A stretch of 64,000 nt of DNA from Dermatophilaceae bacterium Sec6.4 (GTDB lineage: Bacteria; Actinomycetota; Actinomycetes; Actinomycetales; Dermatophilaceae): contig CP144172.1 of the NCBI GenBank assembly GCA_039636865.1, positions 682,001 to 746,000 on the forward strand, written 5' to 3'. The first letter of the stretch is position 1. Each line of letters begins with the position of its first letter. Shown in pieces: positions 32,082-40,098 of this stretch. A program made the translations under genes and the position numbers. The notes beneath the pieces were generated by a model. The model had not been told where the DNA came from. It saw only the letters and a program-made list of their open reading frames with translations, and did not search any database.

Positions 32082-33299
32082 ATGAATACGGCGAACCTGC
32101 AGACAACCGACCTCGATGTCGATGCGTTGCGTGCGCATTTCCCGGCGTTGCGTGACGGCACCGCATTTTTCGACGGACCCGGCGGCTCGCAAACCCCGGA
32201 TGCCGTGGGCGCCGCTATTGCCACGACCATGACCGGTCCGCTGTCCAACCGCGGTACCGGAAATGAGGCGGCGCGCAACGCCGACCGGGTGGTGCTTGAC
32301 TGCCGGGCTGCGCTCGGCGATCTGATGGGCGTGACCGCCGACACCGTCATCTTCGGCCGCAGCATGACAGCGCTGACTTTCGAGATGGCGCGCACACTGG
32401 CCGCAACCTGGTCGCCGGGCGACGAGATCGTGCTCAGCCGCCTCGACCACGACGCCAACGTGCGCCCGTGGACGATTGCCGCCGAAACCGCTGGTGTCAC
32501 CGTGCGCTGGGTCAGCTTCGATCCGGCGACGGGCGAGCTCGACGACATTGCTGGCGCGCTCTCGCCGCGGACGAAGCTGGTGGCGGTCACTGCCGCGTCC
32601 AACGTGATCGGAACGATGCCGGATATCGCGGCGATCGCGGAACGGGCCCACGCCGTCGGCGCATTGCTCTACGTCGACGGGGTGCACTACGCAGCGCACG
32701 GCTTCATCGACGTCGCAGCGATGGGTGCGGATTTCTTCGCGTGCTCGCCGTACAAGTTCTTCGGACCGCACTGTGCGGCCTTGACCGGGCGTGCGGATCT
32801 TCTGGAATCGCTCACCCCGGCCAAGTTGCTGCCGTCTGCCGACCGGGTGCCGGAGAAGTACGAGCTCGGCACCCTGCCGTACGAGTTGATGGCCGGCACG
32901 ACGGCGGCAATCGACTTCATTGCAGGCATCGCGCCGGGTGAGGGCGATCGCCGATCCCGCCTACGGCAGAGCCTGCAGGTCACCGGGCAGCACGAGGATC
33001 GGCTGCGGGACAAGACCGAAGCGGGCCTGCTCGCACTGCCCGGCGTCGCCATCCACTCGCGCGCTGCACGGCGTACGCCGACCCTGCTCGTGACCTGCGA
33101 GGGCCGCGACTGCGCCGCGATCTCGGAGCACCTCGCCGCCCGCGGCGTCAACGCGCCCACCGGGTCGTTCTACGCCTGCGAAGCGGCCGAGGTGCTCGGG
33201 CTCGGGTCCGCGGGAGGGCTACGGATCGGTATTGCGCCCTACACCACCGACGATGACATCGATCGCCTCGTCGACGGCATCGCCGACTACCTCAAGTAA
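32082..33299 (+). CDS. Class V aminotransferase, cysteine desulfurase-like family protein
   Basis: A 405-residue PLP enzyme. FFDGPGGSQTP near residue 27 and NRGTGNEAARNAD are typical of the cysteine-desulfurase-like (VC1184-type) subgroup. RLDHDANVRPW and YVDGVHYAAHG hold the cofactor-binding Asp and His; the Schiff-base Lys is in FACSPYKFFGPH. The C-terminal small domain ends GGLRIGIAPYTTDDDIDRLV. No adjacent iron-sulfur scaffold genes, so it is not a housekeeping IscS/SufS; possible roles are desulfuration or lyase chemistry on an amino acid. ATG 32082. Confidence 0.88.
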   Translation: MNTANLQTTDLDVDALRAHFPALRDGTAFFDGPGGSQTPDAVGAAIATTMTGPLSNRGTGNEAARNADRVVLDCRAALGDLMGVTADTVIFGRSMTALTFEMARTLAATWSPGDEIVLSRLDHDANVRPWTIAAETAGVTVRWVSFDPATGELDDIAGALSPRTKLVAVTAASNVIGTMPDIAAIAERAHAVGALLYVDGVHYAAHGFIDVAAMGADFFACSPYKFFGPHCAALTGRADLLESLTPAKLLPSADRVPEKYELGTLPYELMAGTTAAIDFIAGIAPGEGDRRSRLRQSLQVTGQHEDRLRDKTEAGLLALPGVAIHSRAARRTPTLLVTCEGRDCAAISEHLAARGVNAPTGSFYACEAAEVLGLGSAGGLRIGIAPYTTDDDIDRLVDGIADYLK

Positions 33300-33398
33300 C
33301 GCCGAGCGATGGCCCGTACAGAGGCCGCAAAACCGAGCGAGGATGCGGCAATAGCTGCACCTTCACTAAAAGATGCGACCACGGCGGGCTGGGCCCGG

Positions 33399-33827
33399 TC
33401 AGGGGACTGGGTCGAAGCCGCCGCCACCCGGGCGGCAGCGGCGCAACCTGCCCCAAGTGAGCAACCCGCCGCGGGCCACCCCGTATCGCTGCAGTGATCT
33501 GATCGCGTATGCCGAGCAGCTCGGCTGGTGACGACACACCGGCCGAGCACGGCGTGCTGCCACGTTGACCTGGTAGGAGCGCACGGCGCGCACCGCGACC
33601 CGCCTGATCGGCGAGTAATCCTTCGTGGTGGCTGGAGCTTGCCCGAAGCCACGAGCCGTGGCCCACAGCAGCGACCACATCCCGGCAATCAGGAAGGGGT
33701 TGCAGTCCCCGCAATCCCCGCAATCCCCACAGTCTGCGCAGTCCGGACCGCAGCTTCCTGCCCCGCCGTCGCGCTTCTTCTTCTCGTCCTTGGACGGGAA
33801 GGCACTGCTGGGGTCGACCTCACTCAC
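33399..33827 (-). CDS. yidD: YidD-like membrane protein insertion efficiency factor with Cys-rich extension
   Basis: The C-terminal ~75 residues are YidD: VRSYQVNVAARRARPVCRHQ, PSCSAYAIRSLQRYG and GGLLTWGRLRRCRPGGGGFD. YidD assists YidC-mediated membrane insertion and binds the membrane by an amphipathic helix. Here an additional ~65-residue N-terminus precedes it, with six cysteines at 26, 30, 33, 36, 39 and 42 in a C-G-D repeat encoded by a 9-bp tandem repeat. The GTG at 33827 overlaps the upstream stop by 8 bases; the true start is uncertain, and a start after the Cys repeat is possible. Confidence 0.8.
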   Translation of the reverse strand: MSEVDPSSAFPSKDEKKKRDGGAGSCGPDCADCGDCGDCGDCNPFLIAGMWSLLWATARGFGQAPATTKDYSPIRRVAVRAVRSYQVNVAARRARPVCRHQPSCSAYAIRSLQRYGVARGGLLTWGRLRRCRPGGGGFDPVP

Positions 33828-34077
33828 GGGGGAGTGAGCCGCAGGAGTGGGCGTCGGCCTGCGCCTGCTCGGCATGTGCCTGCGCGACGCGGCGCACTCG
33901 TTCGCGGCGCAGTCTTTCTTTCGGGTCGCGTTCCAGTGTCTGCTGGGCCGGTCCGACCAGCGAGACCCCGAGGTACTCCAACCGCCAGGTGAAGCGGTAC
34001 CAGAGGGAGAGCCCAGTGGTGTCCTTGGGGATCTTCGTGGGCACGGCGGGTGCGGGGCGGGTGGTGTTGTCGGACAT
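33820..34077 (-). CDS. Small hypothetical protein upstream of yidD
   Basis: An 85-residue protein starting MSDNTTRPAPAVPTKIPKDT. The central GLSLWYRFTWRLEYLGVSLV is amphipathic to hydrophobic and could lie on the membrane; the C-terminal half is charged helix (ERDPKERLRRERVRRVAQAH). It overlaps the putative yidD start by 8 bases, so the two are likely co-translated. No known function; a membrane-biogenesis link is inferred from YidD only. Confidence 0.65.
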   Translation of the reverse strand: MSDNTTRPAPAVPTKIPKDTTGLSLWYRFTWRLEYLGVSLVGPAQQTLERDPKERLRRERVRRVAQAHAEQAQADAHSCGSLPRE

Positions 34078-34110
34078 CGGTGCTCCCTGCATTGGCGGCC
34101 TGTCTGAAGA

Positions 34111-34875
34111 TCAACTGTATTCGTGCTGGGAGGGGACCGTGTCGGGCGCACCGATCAGCCATAGCAGCAGGCTCGCTGTGATTGCCTCCGCGCACAGCAG
34201 CCCGACCAGCACCACGATCTGGAATCGGGCGGCGTCGGCTGCGCTCGCACCGCCGAGCAACGCTCCGATGAAGGCTCCTGGGAGGGAGACCAACCCGACC
34301 GTGCGGGTCTGGTCCAGTGCTGGGACGAGGGCTTCGTAGATGGATGAGCGTGCGATGTCGCGCATTGCCTGGCGCGGGGTGGCTCCGATCGACAGCCACG
34401 CCTCGATTTCGTCACGGTGATCGCGCAGGCCCTGGTCGAAGCGGCGTCCGGCGAGGGTCGCGGACGTCATGCTGCCGCCGATCACGATGCCGCACACGGC
34501 GACCAGGGTGCGCACGTCACGGCTCAGGCTCGGCAGCCCGACGATGATCGCAACCGCGACGAAGGAACCCGCCGCAATCGAGGCAATGACCGCCCGCGCA
34601 GCGTTGACGTGCCCGCGCAGTCGCCTGGTCGAGGTCCAGCAGGCCACCGAGAACATCACTGTGATGACCCCGATCACCGCGATGGGTGCCTGAAAAACCC
34701 CTCGTAATGCGGCCGCGATCACAGCGAGCTGGATAACGGCGCGCAGCGAAGCGACGATGACGGAGCGTAGGTGGGGCACCCCCGCAAGCCGCAGGACAAC
34801 GCAGGCGATCGTCAACAGCAACACGATGCCGACAGCAAGGCGCACGTAGGTGTCGTCCACATGCACAGCGGTCAC
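34111..34875 (-). CDS. fetB: FetB/YbbM family ABC-type membrane protein (UPF0014)
   Basis: A 254-residue polytopic protein with seven or so hydrophobic segments. The family blocks are present: RAVIQLAVIAAALRGVF, CGIVIGGSMTSATLAGRR and LSIGATPRQAMRDIARSS, then GLVSLPGAFIGALLGGASAA. In E. coli, FetB pairs with the ATPase FetA in iron export and peroxide resistance. No fetA gene adjoins it here, so its ATPase must be elsewhere. GTG start; divergent from the histidine kinase gene across repeat A1. Confidence 0.87.
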   Translation of the reverse strand: MTAVHVDDTYVRLAVGIVLLLTIACVVLRLAGVPHLRSVIVASLRAVIQLAVIAAALRGVFQAPIAVIGVITVMFSVACWTSTRRLRGHVNAARAVIASIAAGSFVAVAIIVGLPSLSRDVRTLVAVCGIVIGGSMTSATLAGRRFDQGLRDHRDEIEAWLSIGATPRQAMRDIARSSIYEALVPALDQTRTVGLVSLPGAFIGALLGGASAADAARFQIVVLVGLLCAEAITASLLLWLIGAPDTVPSQHEYS

Positions 34876-34896
34876 GCCCCCATCGTCCTGTCCCCA

Positions 34897-34948
34897 ATTT
34901 TGGACATGCGTAACGGGGCAGATACGCCTCGTTGCGCATGTCCAAAAT
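34897..34948. repeat. Long palindromic repeat, family A copy 1
   Basis: Perfect 14-bp arms ATTTTGGACATGCG (34897-34910) and CGCATGTCCAAAAT (34935-34948) extend inward to about 22 pairs if G-T pairs are allowed. The copy at 40042-40089 is about 90% identical. This copy lies in a divergent promoter region (fetB and kinase), so it cannot be a terminator for either neighbour. Confidence 0.85.
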
Positions 34949-35003
34949 ACGGGATGGACCGCTGCTCAGCCTCGACCCAGCGAACGCACGGGAAGATGGA
35001 CCG

Positions 35004-36368
35004 GTGACCCGATTCCCCAGCGGCATCCGTGCCCGCCTGACCGCGTTGACCGCGATCGTCGTAGCGATACCGCTGCTGCTCGGGGTCGTCGTGATCGCCA
35101 ACCTGCTGCAACGCTCGCTGAACGGCAGTCTCGAGCGAGCCGCCACGAGCACCGCCACGACGGTCGCGGCAGCCGTGCAACGAAGCGGACCGACCGGGCT
35201 GCGGGCAGTCACCGCGACTGTGCCGCCGGGGACCGAGGTCCAGGTTTACAACGATCCGGGCAATTTGGTGGCCGCCTACCCCTCCGACAGTGACGCAGAC
35301 GGCCCGATATCCAGCGATCCTGGCAGGGTCATCCAGGGCGCAAAATATTACTGGTTGCCCGGTGACGTGGAGACCCCGCTGGTCGTGCAGATCAGCACAA
35401 CTTATGGTGGGGAACGGTATTCGGTCGTCGCCAGCGCCTCGCAGGGTAGCCAGCACGAGGCAGTGAGCACGGCGGCCAAGGTGCTGCTCGCCGCGATTCC
35501 CTTCCTCGTCGGCGGCGCGATGATTCTGGCGTGGATCCTGACCGGGCGCACGCTGCGTCCGGTAGAGGCGATTCGGGAGCAGGCCGAGTTGATCACCGCT
35601 CGCAACCTGACGGACCGGTTGCCGGTCGGCCCGATCCAGGACGAGGTGGCAACCCTCGCGGAGACGATGAACCGGATGCTCGCACGCCTGGAGGTGGCGC
35701 AATCTTCCCAGCAGCGTTTCGTGGCAGATGCCAGTCACGAGTTGCGGTCGCCGGTCGCCACGTTGCAGGCGGCGCTGGAGATCGCCGAGCATGCCGGTCG
35801 CGCGCCGGGTGTCGAGACAATCGCGCTGATGAGTCGGGAGGCGGAGCGGCTGAACGAGCTGATCGACGGGCTGCTGCTGCTGACCCGCAGTGACAGCAGC
35901 GGGCTGGTGATCCGGCATCGCGATGTGGACCTGGACGATCTGGCCCGCGGCCACGGCGCACGGCTGCGAGCGACGACCGGCCACACGGTGCAGATCGACG
36001 CACCGCCGGTGCGCATTGTCGGCGATACCGAAAAATTGGACCGGGTGTTGCGCAACCTGACCGACAACGCTGCACGGCACGCGACCTCGTGGGTCGGTAT
36101 ACGCACCGGCGCCGAGCTGTCGCATGCATTCCTGGTTGTCGAGGACGACGGCGCCGGTATCGCGGGAGCCGACCGCGCACGAGTGTTCCAGCGGTTCGTT
36201 CGGTTGGACGAGAGCCGTAACCGGGAGATCGGTGGATCCGGTCTCGGACTGGCGATCGTGTCCGAGATTGTCCAGGCGCACGGCGGCACGATCCGCGTGG
36301 GGCAGGGAGCGCGGGGCGGCGCACAGTTCACCGTGACGCTGCCCTACGCCCCGGTCGTCAGCCGGTAA
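35004..36368 (+). CDS. Sensor histidine kinase
   Basis: A 454-residue membrane kinase. Two transmembrane segments (AIVVAIPLLLGVVVIANLL and LLAAIPFLVGGAMILAWIL) flank an extracytoplasmic sensor of about 130 residues. A HAMP linker follows, then the phospho-acceptor His245 in DASHELRSPVATLQ. The ATPase domain has NLTDNAARHA, EDDGAGI and GGSGLGLAIV. GTG 35004 is chosen because upstream sequence belongs to repeat A1. Its 3' end overlaps by 25 bases the 3' end of the response regulator on the other strand, an unusual arrangement for a likely cognate pair. Confidence 0.92.
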   Translation: MTRFPSGIRARLTALTAIVVAIPLLLGVVVIANLLQRSLNGSLERAATSTATTVAAAVQRSGPTGLRAVTATVPPGTEVQVYNDPGNLVAAYPSDSDADGPISSDPGRVIQGAKYYWLPGDVETPLVVQISTTYGGERYSVVASASQGSQHEAVSTAAKVLLAAIPFLVGGAMILAWILTGRTLRPVEAIREQAELITARNLTDRLPVGPIQDEVATLAETMNRMLARLEVAQSSQQRFVADASHELRSPVATLQAALEIAEHAGRAPGVETIALMSREAERLNELIDGLLLLTRSDSSGLVIRHRDVDLDDLARGHGARLRATTGHTVQIDAPPVRIVGDTEKLDRVLRNLTDNAARHATSWVGIRTGAELSHAFLVVEDDGAGIAGADRARVFQRFVRLDESRNREIGGSGLGLAIVSEIVQAHGGTIRVGQGARGGAQFTVTLPYAPVVSR

Positions 36369-37060
36369 CCGACCCCGCGCACCGTCTGCAGGGTCTGCAC
36401 ATCGAACGGGGTGTCGATCTTGCGGCGCAGGTAGCCGATGTAGACCTCGACGATGTTGGCGTTGTCGCCCAACGGCAACTCCCACACCGCGTCCAGCAGG
36501 CCGGCCTTCGTCAATACCTCCCCGGGGTGGCCCATCAGGTACTCCAGCAGCGCGAATTCCTTGGGCGTCAGGTCGATCTCCACGTCGCCCCTGAAGACCC
36601 GGTGCGTAACGGGGTCCAACTGCAACGAGCCGACCCGCACCGCTGTGTCCGCCCCGGTGCCCGCCCGGCGTGCCAGCGCTCGCAACCGCGCGACCAGCAC
36701 GACGAAGCTGAACGGCTTGGTCAGGTAGTCATCGGCGCCGAGCTCGAAGGCGTCGGCCTGGTCCCACTCCCCGTCCTTGGCGGTCAGCATCAGGATGGGG
36801 GTCTGCGCGTCGAGCTCGCGGATGGCCTTCAACGCGTCGTACCCGTTCAAGCCCGGCATCATGATGTCCAGGACGAGCACGTCGTATGCGGTGGCACGAG
36901 CCTTCCAGACAGCCTCGCGCCCGTCATGCACGACCTCGACGGTGCAGTCGTACTCACGCAGGCCGTCGGTGATGACCCGCGCGAGGCTGCGGTCGTCCTC
37001 GGCGAGCAGCACATTCAGGTGCGGTGGCGCCGGAGTTGTCGGTGCAGGCATCGTGGTCAT
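36344..37060 (-). CDS. OmpR/PhoB-type response regulator
   Basis: A 238-residue regulator. The receiver has phospho-acceptor Asp65 in VLVLDIMMPG and the conserved Lys in DDYLTKPFSF. The winged-helix output domain ends IVEVYIGYLRRKIDTPF and GVGYRL. ATG 37060 lies 7 bases after the PAP2 stop, so the two genes form an operon; a longer upstream frame would read a 15-bp repeat that belongs to the PAP2 tail. Likely partner is the convergent kinase. It is a close paralogue of the regulator at 56039. Confidence 0.92.
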   Translation of the reverse strand: MTTMPAPTTPAPPHLNVLLAEDDRSLARVITDGLREYDCTVEVVHDGREAVWKARATAYDVLVLDIMMPGLNGYDALKAIRELDAQTPILMLTAKDGEWDQADAFELGADDYLTKPFSFVVLVARLRALARRAGTGADTAVRVGSLQLDPVTHRVFRGDVEIDLTPKEFALLEYLMGHPGEVLTKAGLLDAVWELPLGDNANIVEVYIGYLRRKIDTPFDVQTLQTVRGVGYRLTTGA

Positions 37061-37067
37061 CTTCGGC

Positions 37068-37823
37068 TCAGGACTCTTCGGGTCGGTGTTCTTCGGGTCG
37101 GTGTTCTTCGGGTTGGTGCGGTCGCCGTACGGCATTCAACCGGTTGCGTGTGCTGCTCTCGAAAGGGTGCAACAGCCCGGTGACCGTGAGGATAGCCGCG
37201 CCCGCGATGAGCGGGGCGCCGGTGACGTCGCCGAGGTAATGGGCGCCGAGGACCAGTCGGCTGAGCGCGACCAGCAGCAGGAAGGGCACACCGATCAGCA
37301 GGATGAGGCGCTTCATGCCGTGCTGGTGACGCAGGGCGACGGCCGCGCCGAACACGATCCCCGCAGCCAGGGCGGTATGTCCGCTCGGGAAGCTGTCGGC
37401 CGCGTGCTCCATCACCAACGAGTGGACGGCAGCGGTAGGTGGGCGCTGACGGTGCACGAGCGTTTTCGCGATGGCGACCGAGAACCACCCGACGACTGCG
37501 AGGCCGAAGAACCACCCCGCGCTGCCGAGGTCGAAGCGCCACCAGATCAGCGCAGCCAACGCGAGCAGGACGAACGGCGCGAACATCGGCCCACCGACGA
37601 CATTGACGGTGCGCGACAGGTCGATCAGGAATGTGTCGCGGTGCTGGGAGATGTTGATGTCGAGCGCGTATTCGCCGGTGGAGCGGGCGCCGATCGCTGT
37701 GAGCAGGAAGCCCAACAGCAGGCCGAGCACGCCGAGCGGCACGCCCCACGCGATCCACCGCATCAGCATCGGCTGGCGAGCGGTCACGATCGGTCGTTGG
37801 GTGGTCGGTGATGGAGCAGGCAT
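37068..37823 (-). CDS. PAP2 superfamily phosphatase, membrane-bound
   Basis: A 251-residue phosphatidic-acid-phosphatase-2 family protein with about six hydrophobic segments. All three active-site blocks are present: KTLVHRQRPP, DSFPSGHTALAAG and SRLVLGAHYLGDV. Members dephosphorylate lipid phosphates or undecaprenyl diphosphate at the outer face of the membrane. The tail PEEHRPEEHRPEES comes from a 15-bp tandem repeat. Co-transcribed with the response regulator that follows. Confidence 0.9.
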   Translation of the reverse strand: MPAPSPTTQRPIVTARQPMLMRWIAWGVPLGVLGLLLGFLLTAIGARSTGEYALDINISQHRDTFLIDLSRTVNVVGGPMFAPFVLLALAALIWWRFDLGSAGWFFGLAVVGWFSVAIAKTLVHRQRPPTAAVHSLVMEHAADSFPSGHTALAAGIVFGAAVALRHQHGMKRLILLIGVPFLLLVALSRLVLGAHYLGDVTGAPLIAGAAILTVTGLLHPFESSTRNRLNAVRRPHQPEEHRPEEHRPEES

Positions 37824-38009
37824 GGGACGAGGGTGTCGGATGCGCGCTGTGAGGTCCCTGAGTAGTGACGGGTCATGTTCGACGTCGGTGGGCAGCAGCG
37901 TCTCAAATGGTGGTCAGCCTCTGCGGCGATGCACCATCGACGGCTCAGCACGCTCACAGGTCGCATGCCGGAGGATAGCGAATCCTGTTGTCTTTTGGAA
38001 GGTTTGGCT

Positions 38010-38414
38010 GTGAGCGCTGCTGCTGTCAATAACGCCCCAGTTCGAAATCCGCTGTTTGCCTCGCTGATCGGGGTGGTCGCTGTCATCGTGCTTTTTCAGG
38101 CGGTATGGGCGGGCATCTTCATCCGGGAAAGCAAGGAGTACAACGCCACCTGGGTGCAGGTCCACTCCCGTGGCGCAGACCTCGCGATCCTGCTGGCGGT
38201 GGTGGCTGCCGTCGTCGCTTTCGTGAAGCTGCGCGAGCGTCAGGACCTGTGGATCGGTGCGCTGGCGCTCGCGGTCGTACTGGTGCTGGAGTCCTATATC
38301 GGCGGGCTCGTCGGCGAAAGCTCCTGGGTCACCGCGGTGCACTTCCCGCTGGCGATGGCCATCATGGGCCTTTGCGTGTGGCTTCCGTTGCGTATCCGTA
38401 GCACCCGACACTGA
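38010..38414 (+). CDS. Small four-helix membrane protein
   Basis: A 134-residue protein with four hydrophobic segments (about residues 12-32, 48-66, 74-94 and 105-123). His residues near helix ends (WVQVHSRGADLA, WVTAVHFPLAMAIMG) are placed as in small cytochrome-b-like or haem A-synthase-like bundles, but haem binding is only a suggestion. The GTG at 38010 follows TGGAAGG. Divergent from PAP2. No family name recognised. Confidence 0.7.
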   Translation: MSAAAVNNAPVRNPLFASLIGVVAVIVLFQAVWAGIFIRESKEYNATWVQVHSRGADLAILLAVVAAVVAFVKLRERQDLWIGALALAVVLVLESYIGGLVGESSWVTAVHFPLAMAIMGLCVWLPLRIRSTRH

Positions 38415-38480
38415 CCCACCGGTCTCGCGATGTTGGCGTGTGGAGCGGGCCCAGATGGCCCGCTCCGCACGTTCGAAAGC

Positions 38481-39434
38481 TCAGGGCTGCTCTGCCAGGA
38501 GCATTTCGGCAAGTCCGCGGTAGGTGATGAGAGTGCGCACGAGGCCGCTGGCCGCCAGTGCCTTGATCGCTGGCACCCGTTGTTCGTCGCAGGCGAGCGC
38601 GACGACGTCGCCGGCCCGCCGAAGTTGCTTCTCCGATACCGCGATCACCCGCTGCTGCAGTCCGTCACGGATGGCCTGGCCGTCGCGGTTGATGAGCAGC
38701 CCGGCGGTTTCGGCGACGGCACCTCGGGCAGCGAACAACGCCTGCTCAGCAGACGACAGAGCATCGTGCACGGTGGATTCGCCCGGCACCCACATACCGA
38801 TGGCGATGACGGCCACGTCCAAACGGTCGCAGGCGGCCGAGGCCTGGGCAATGGAGTCCTTGCGGCGAAGGGCGGCCGTGATCGCGGGCTCGTCCACGAC
38901 GAGTGGCGCGTGGAACATCACCGGCTGCCCGCCGACGGCGGCGGCGGCTCGACGGACGAGATCGGCGCTCTGAGCCTCTCCCGTCGCGTGTGCGACGACG
39001 CCGCACATCTGCACGACTGTGCACGGAGGCAGGCCGATGAGTTGTTTGACGAGCGCCTCGGTGGAGCGCGACCAGGCCAGCCCGAACGAGTGGCCGGACC
39101 GCACGGTGTCGGCAAGGTAACGCGCGGCGAGGGCGCCGACCTGCAGCCGCTTGTCGCCGGTCGCCGTGGACAGCACGAGGGCCCGTTTGATGCCGAGCGC
39201 CTTCGCGAGCTGCTCTGAGAGGGCCACATCGACTTCGTGCGGATCGCGGATCTCGATATGCACGAGACCGCTGGTGTGGGCGCGCTCCAGCAGCCGGGCG
39301 ACCTTGAAGCGGTTGACGCCGAGCTTGTCGGCGATCTCAAGTTTGCTCTGCTGGTGCAGGTAGTACATCCGGGCGGCTTCCGTGGCCTGTCGAAGCTCCA
39401 CTTCGGATCGCCAACCCTGCGCAGTACTCGTCAT
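38481..39434 (-). CDS. SorC/DeoR-type sugar-binding transcriptional regulator
   Basis: A 317-residue regulator. The N-terminal helix-turn-helix is YYLHQQSKLEIADKLGVNRF followed by KVARLLERA. The large C-terminal sugar-binding domain has VGALAARYLADTVRSG, GLAWSRSTEAL and GLLINRDGQAI, standard for the SorC family, which senses phosphorylated sugars. ATG 39434 follows GAGGAG at ideal spacing. No sugar transporter or kinase lies nearby, so its targets are elsewhere; a palindrome 85 bases upstream suggests autoregulation. Confidence 0.9.
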   Translation of the reverse strand: MTSTAQGWRSEVELRQATEAARMYYLHQQSKLEIADKLGVNRFKVARLLERAHTSGLVHIEIRDPHEVDVALSEQLAKALGIKRALVLSTATGDKRLQVGALAARYLADTVRSGHSFGLAWSRSTEALVKQLIGLPPCTVVQMCGVVAHATGEAQSADLVRRAAAAVGGQPVMFHAPLVVDEPAITAALRRKDSIAQASAACDRLDVAVIAIGMWVPGESTVHDALSSAEQALFAARGAVAETAGLLINRDGQAIRDGLQQRVIAVSEKQLRRAGDVVALACDEQRVPAIKALAASGLVRTLITYRGLAEMLLAEQP

Positions 39435-39518
39435 CAGCTGAACTCCTCGGGTCGCGTAGTCCAAGAGTGGGAGCGATCGGCAGGCTACGTCAACATTGGT
39501 GCGGCAATGCGAAGCGGG

Positions 39519-39536
39519 AACGCTCAAATGAGCGTT
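39519..39536. promoter_or_regulatory. Putative SorC-type operator
   Basis: A perfect 8-bp inverted repeat with a 2-base centre, AACGCTCA-AA-TGAGCGTT, in the divergent region between the SorC regulator (start 39434) and the VOC gene (start 39582). Its symmetry and position fit binding of the dimeric or tetrameric regulator to control itself and perhaps the VOC gene. Confidence 0.6.
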
Positions 39537-39581
39537 TTGGAGTCCGACTATCGGGGGCCCGCTCGTCGGTACGGTGTCGGC

Positions 39582-40019
39582 ATGACCCGAGAACTGCAGA
39601 TCACCTTCGACTGTGCCGACCCGGCTGCCCTGGCGACCTTCTGGGCCGCAGCGCTCGGGTACCGGCTGGAGTCGCCGCCACCTGGATTCGACACGTGGGA
39701 TGCGGCGCTGGAAGCGTTCGGAGTGCCTCGAGCACAGTGGAACTCGCGCTCAGCAATCTCTCCGATGGAGGGCAACGGCTCGCGCATCTTCTTCCAACAG
39801 GTGCCCGAAGGCAAGACGGCGAAGAATCGCCTGCACCTCGACGTACGCGCCGCGCCAGGCCTCACCGGGGTTGAGCGGATGAGCGCGCTCGCGGCCGAAG
39901 CCACCCGGCTGGAGTTGCTCGGTGCGACGACTGCCTACCGTACAGAGCCGGACGGGGCCATGGAGACGGGATTCATCACGATGTGCGACCCCGAAGGCAA
40001 CGAGTTCTGCCTCGACTGA
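39582..40019 (+). CDS. VOC family protein, single domain
   Basis: A 145-residue glyoxalase/bleomycin-resistance-like protein. LQITFDCADPAALATFWAAA and LGYRLESPPPGFDTWDAAL are the typical start; KNRLHLDVRAAPG and TMCDPEGNEFCLD carry the usual metal-site positions (His and Glu). ATG 39582. Function of this actinobacterial subgroup is not established; small-molecule binding or detoxification is likely. Divergent from the SorC gene, followed by repeat A2. Confidence 0.88.
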   Translation: MTRELQITFDCADPAALATFWAAALGYRLESPPPGFDTWDAALEAFGVPRAQWNSRSAISPMEGNGSRIFFQQVPEGKTAKNRLHLDVRAAPGLTGVERMSALAAEATRLELLGATTAYRTEPDGAMETGFITMCDPEGNEFCLD

Positions 40020-40041
40020 CCCACCCCCGGTTTCTCCGCTT

Positions 40042-40089
40042 TTGGACATGCGGAACGGGGCAGATGTGCCCCGTTGCGCATGTCCAAAT
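40042..40089. repeat. Long palindromic repeat, family A copy 2
   Basis: Arms TTTGGACATGCG (40042-40053) and CGCATGTCCAAA (40078-40089) pair perfectly and continue after one mismatch with AACGGGG/CCCCGTT. About 90% identical to the element at 34897-34948 over 50 bases. Here it lies between convergent genes (VOC ending 40019, dimethylargininase ending 40099), unlike copy 1. Confidence 0.85.
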
Positions 40090-40098
40090 CGCGAGACG

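Noticed and set aside
34872..36485. Long open frame of 537 codons on the minus strand, antisense to the histidine kinase
   Set aside because: It mirrors the kinase in a GC-rich frame, has Arg/His/Gln-rich low-information sequence and no domain, while the plus frame has all kinase motifs.
34897..40089. Insertion sequence or transposon bounded by the family A palindromes
   Set aside because: No transposase lies between them, and the genes inside are ordinary chromosomal genes; the copies are better read as small dispersed repeats.
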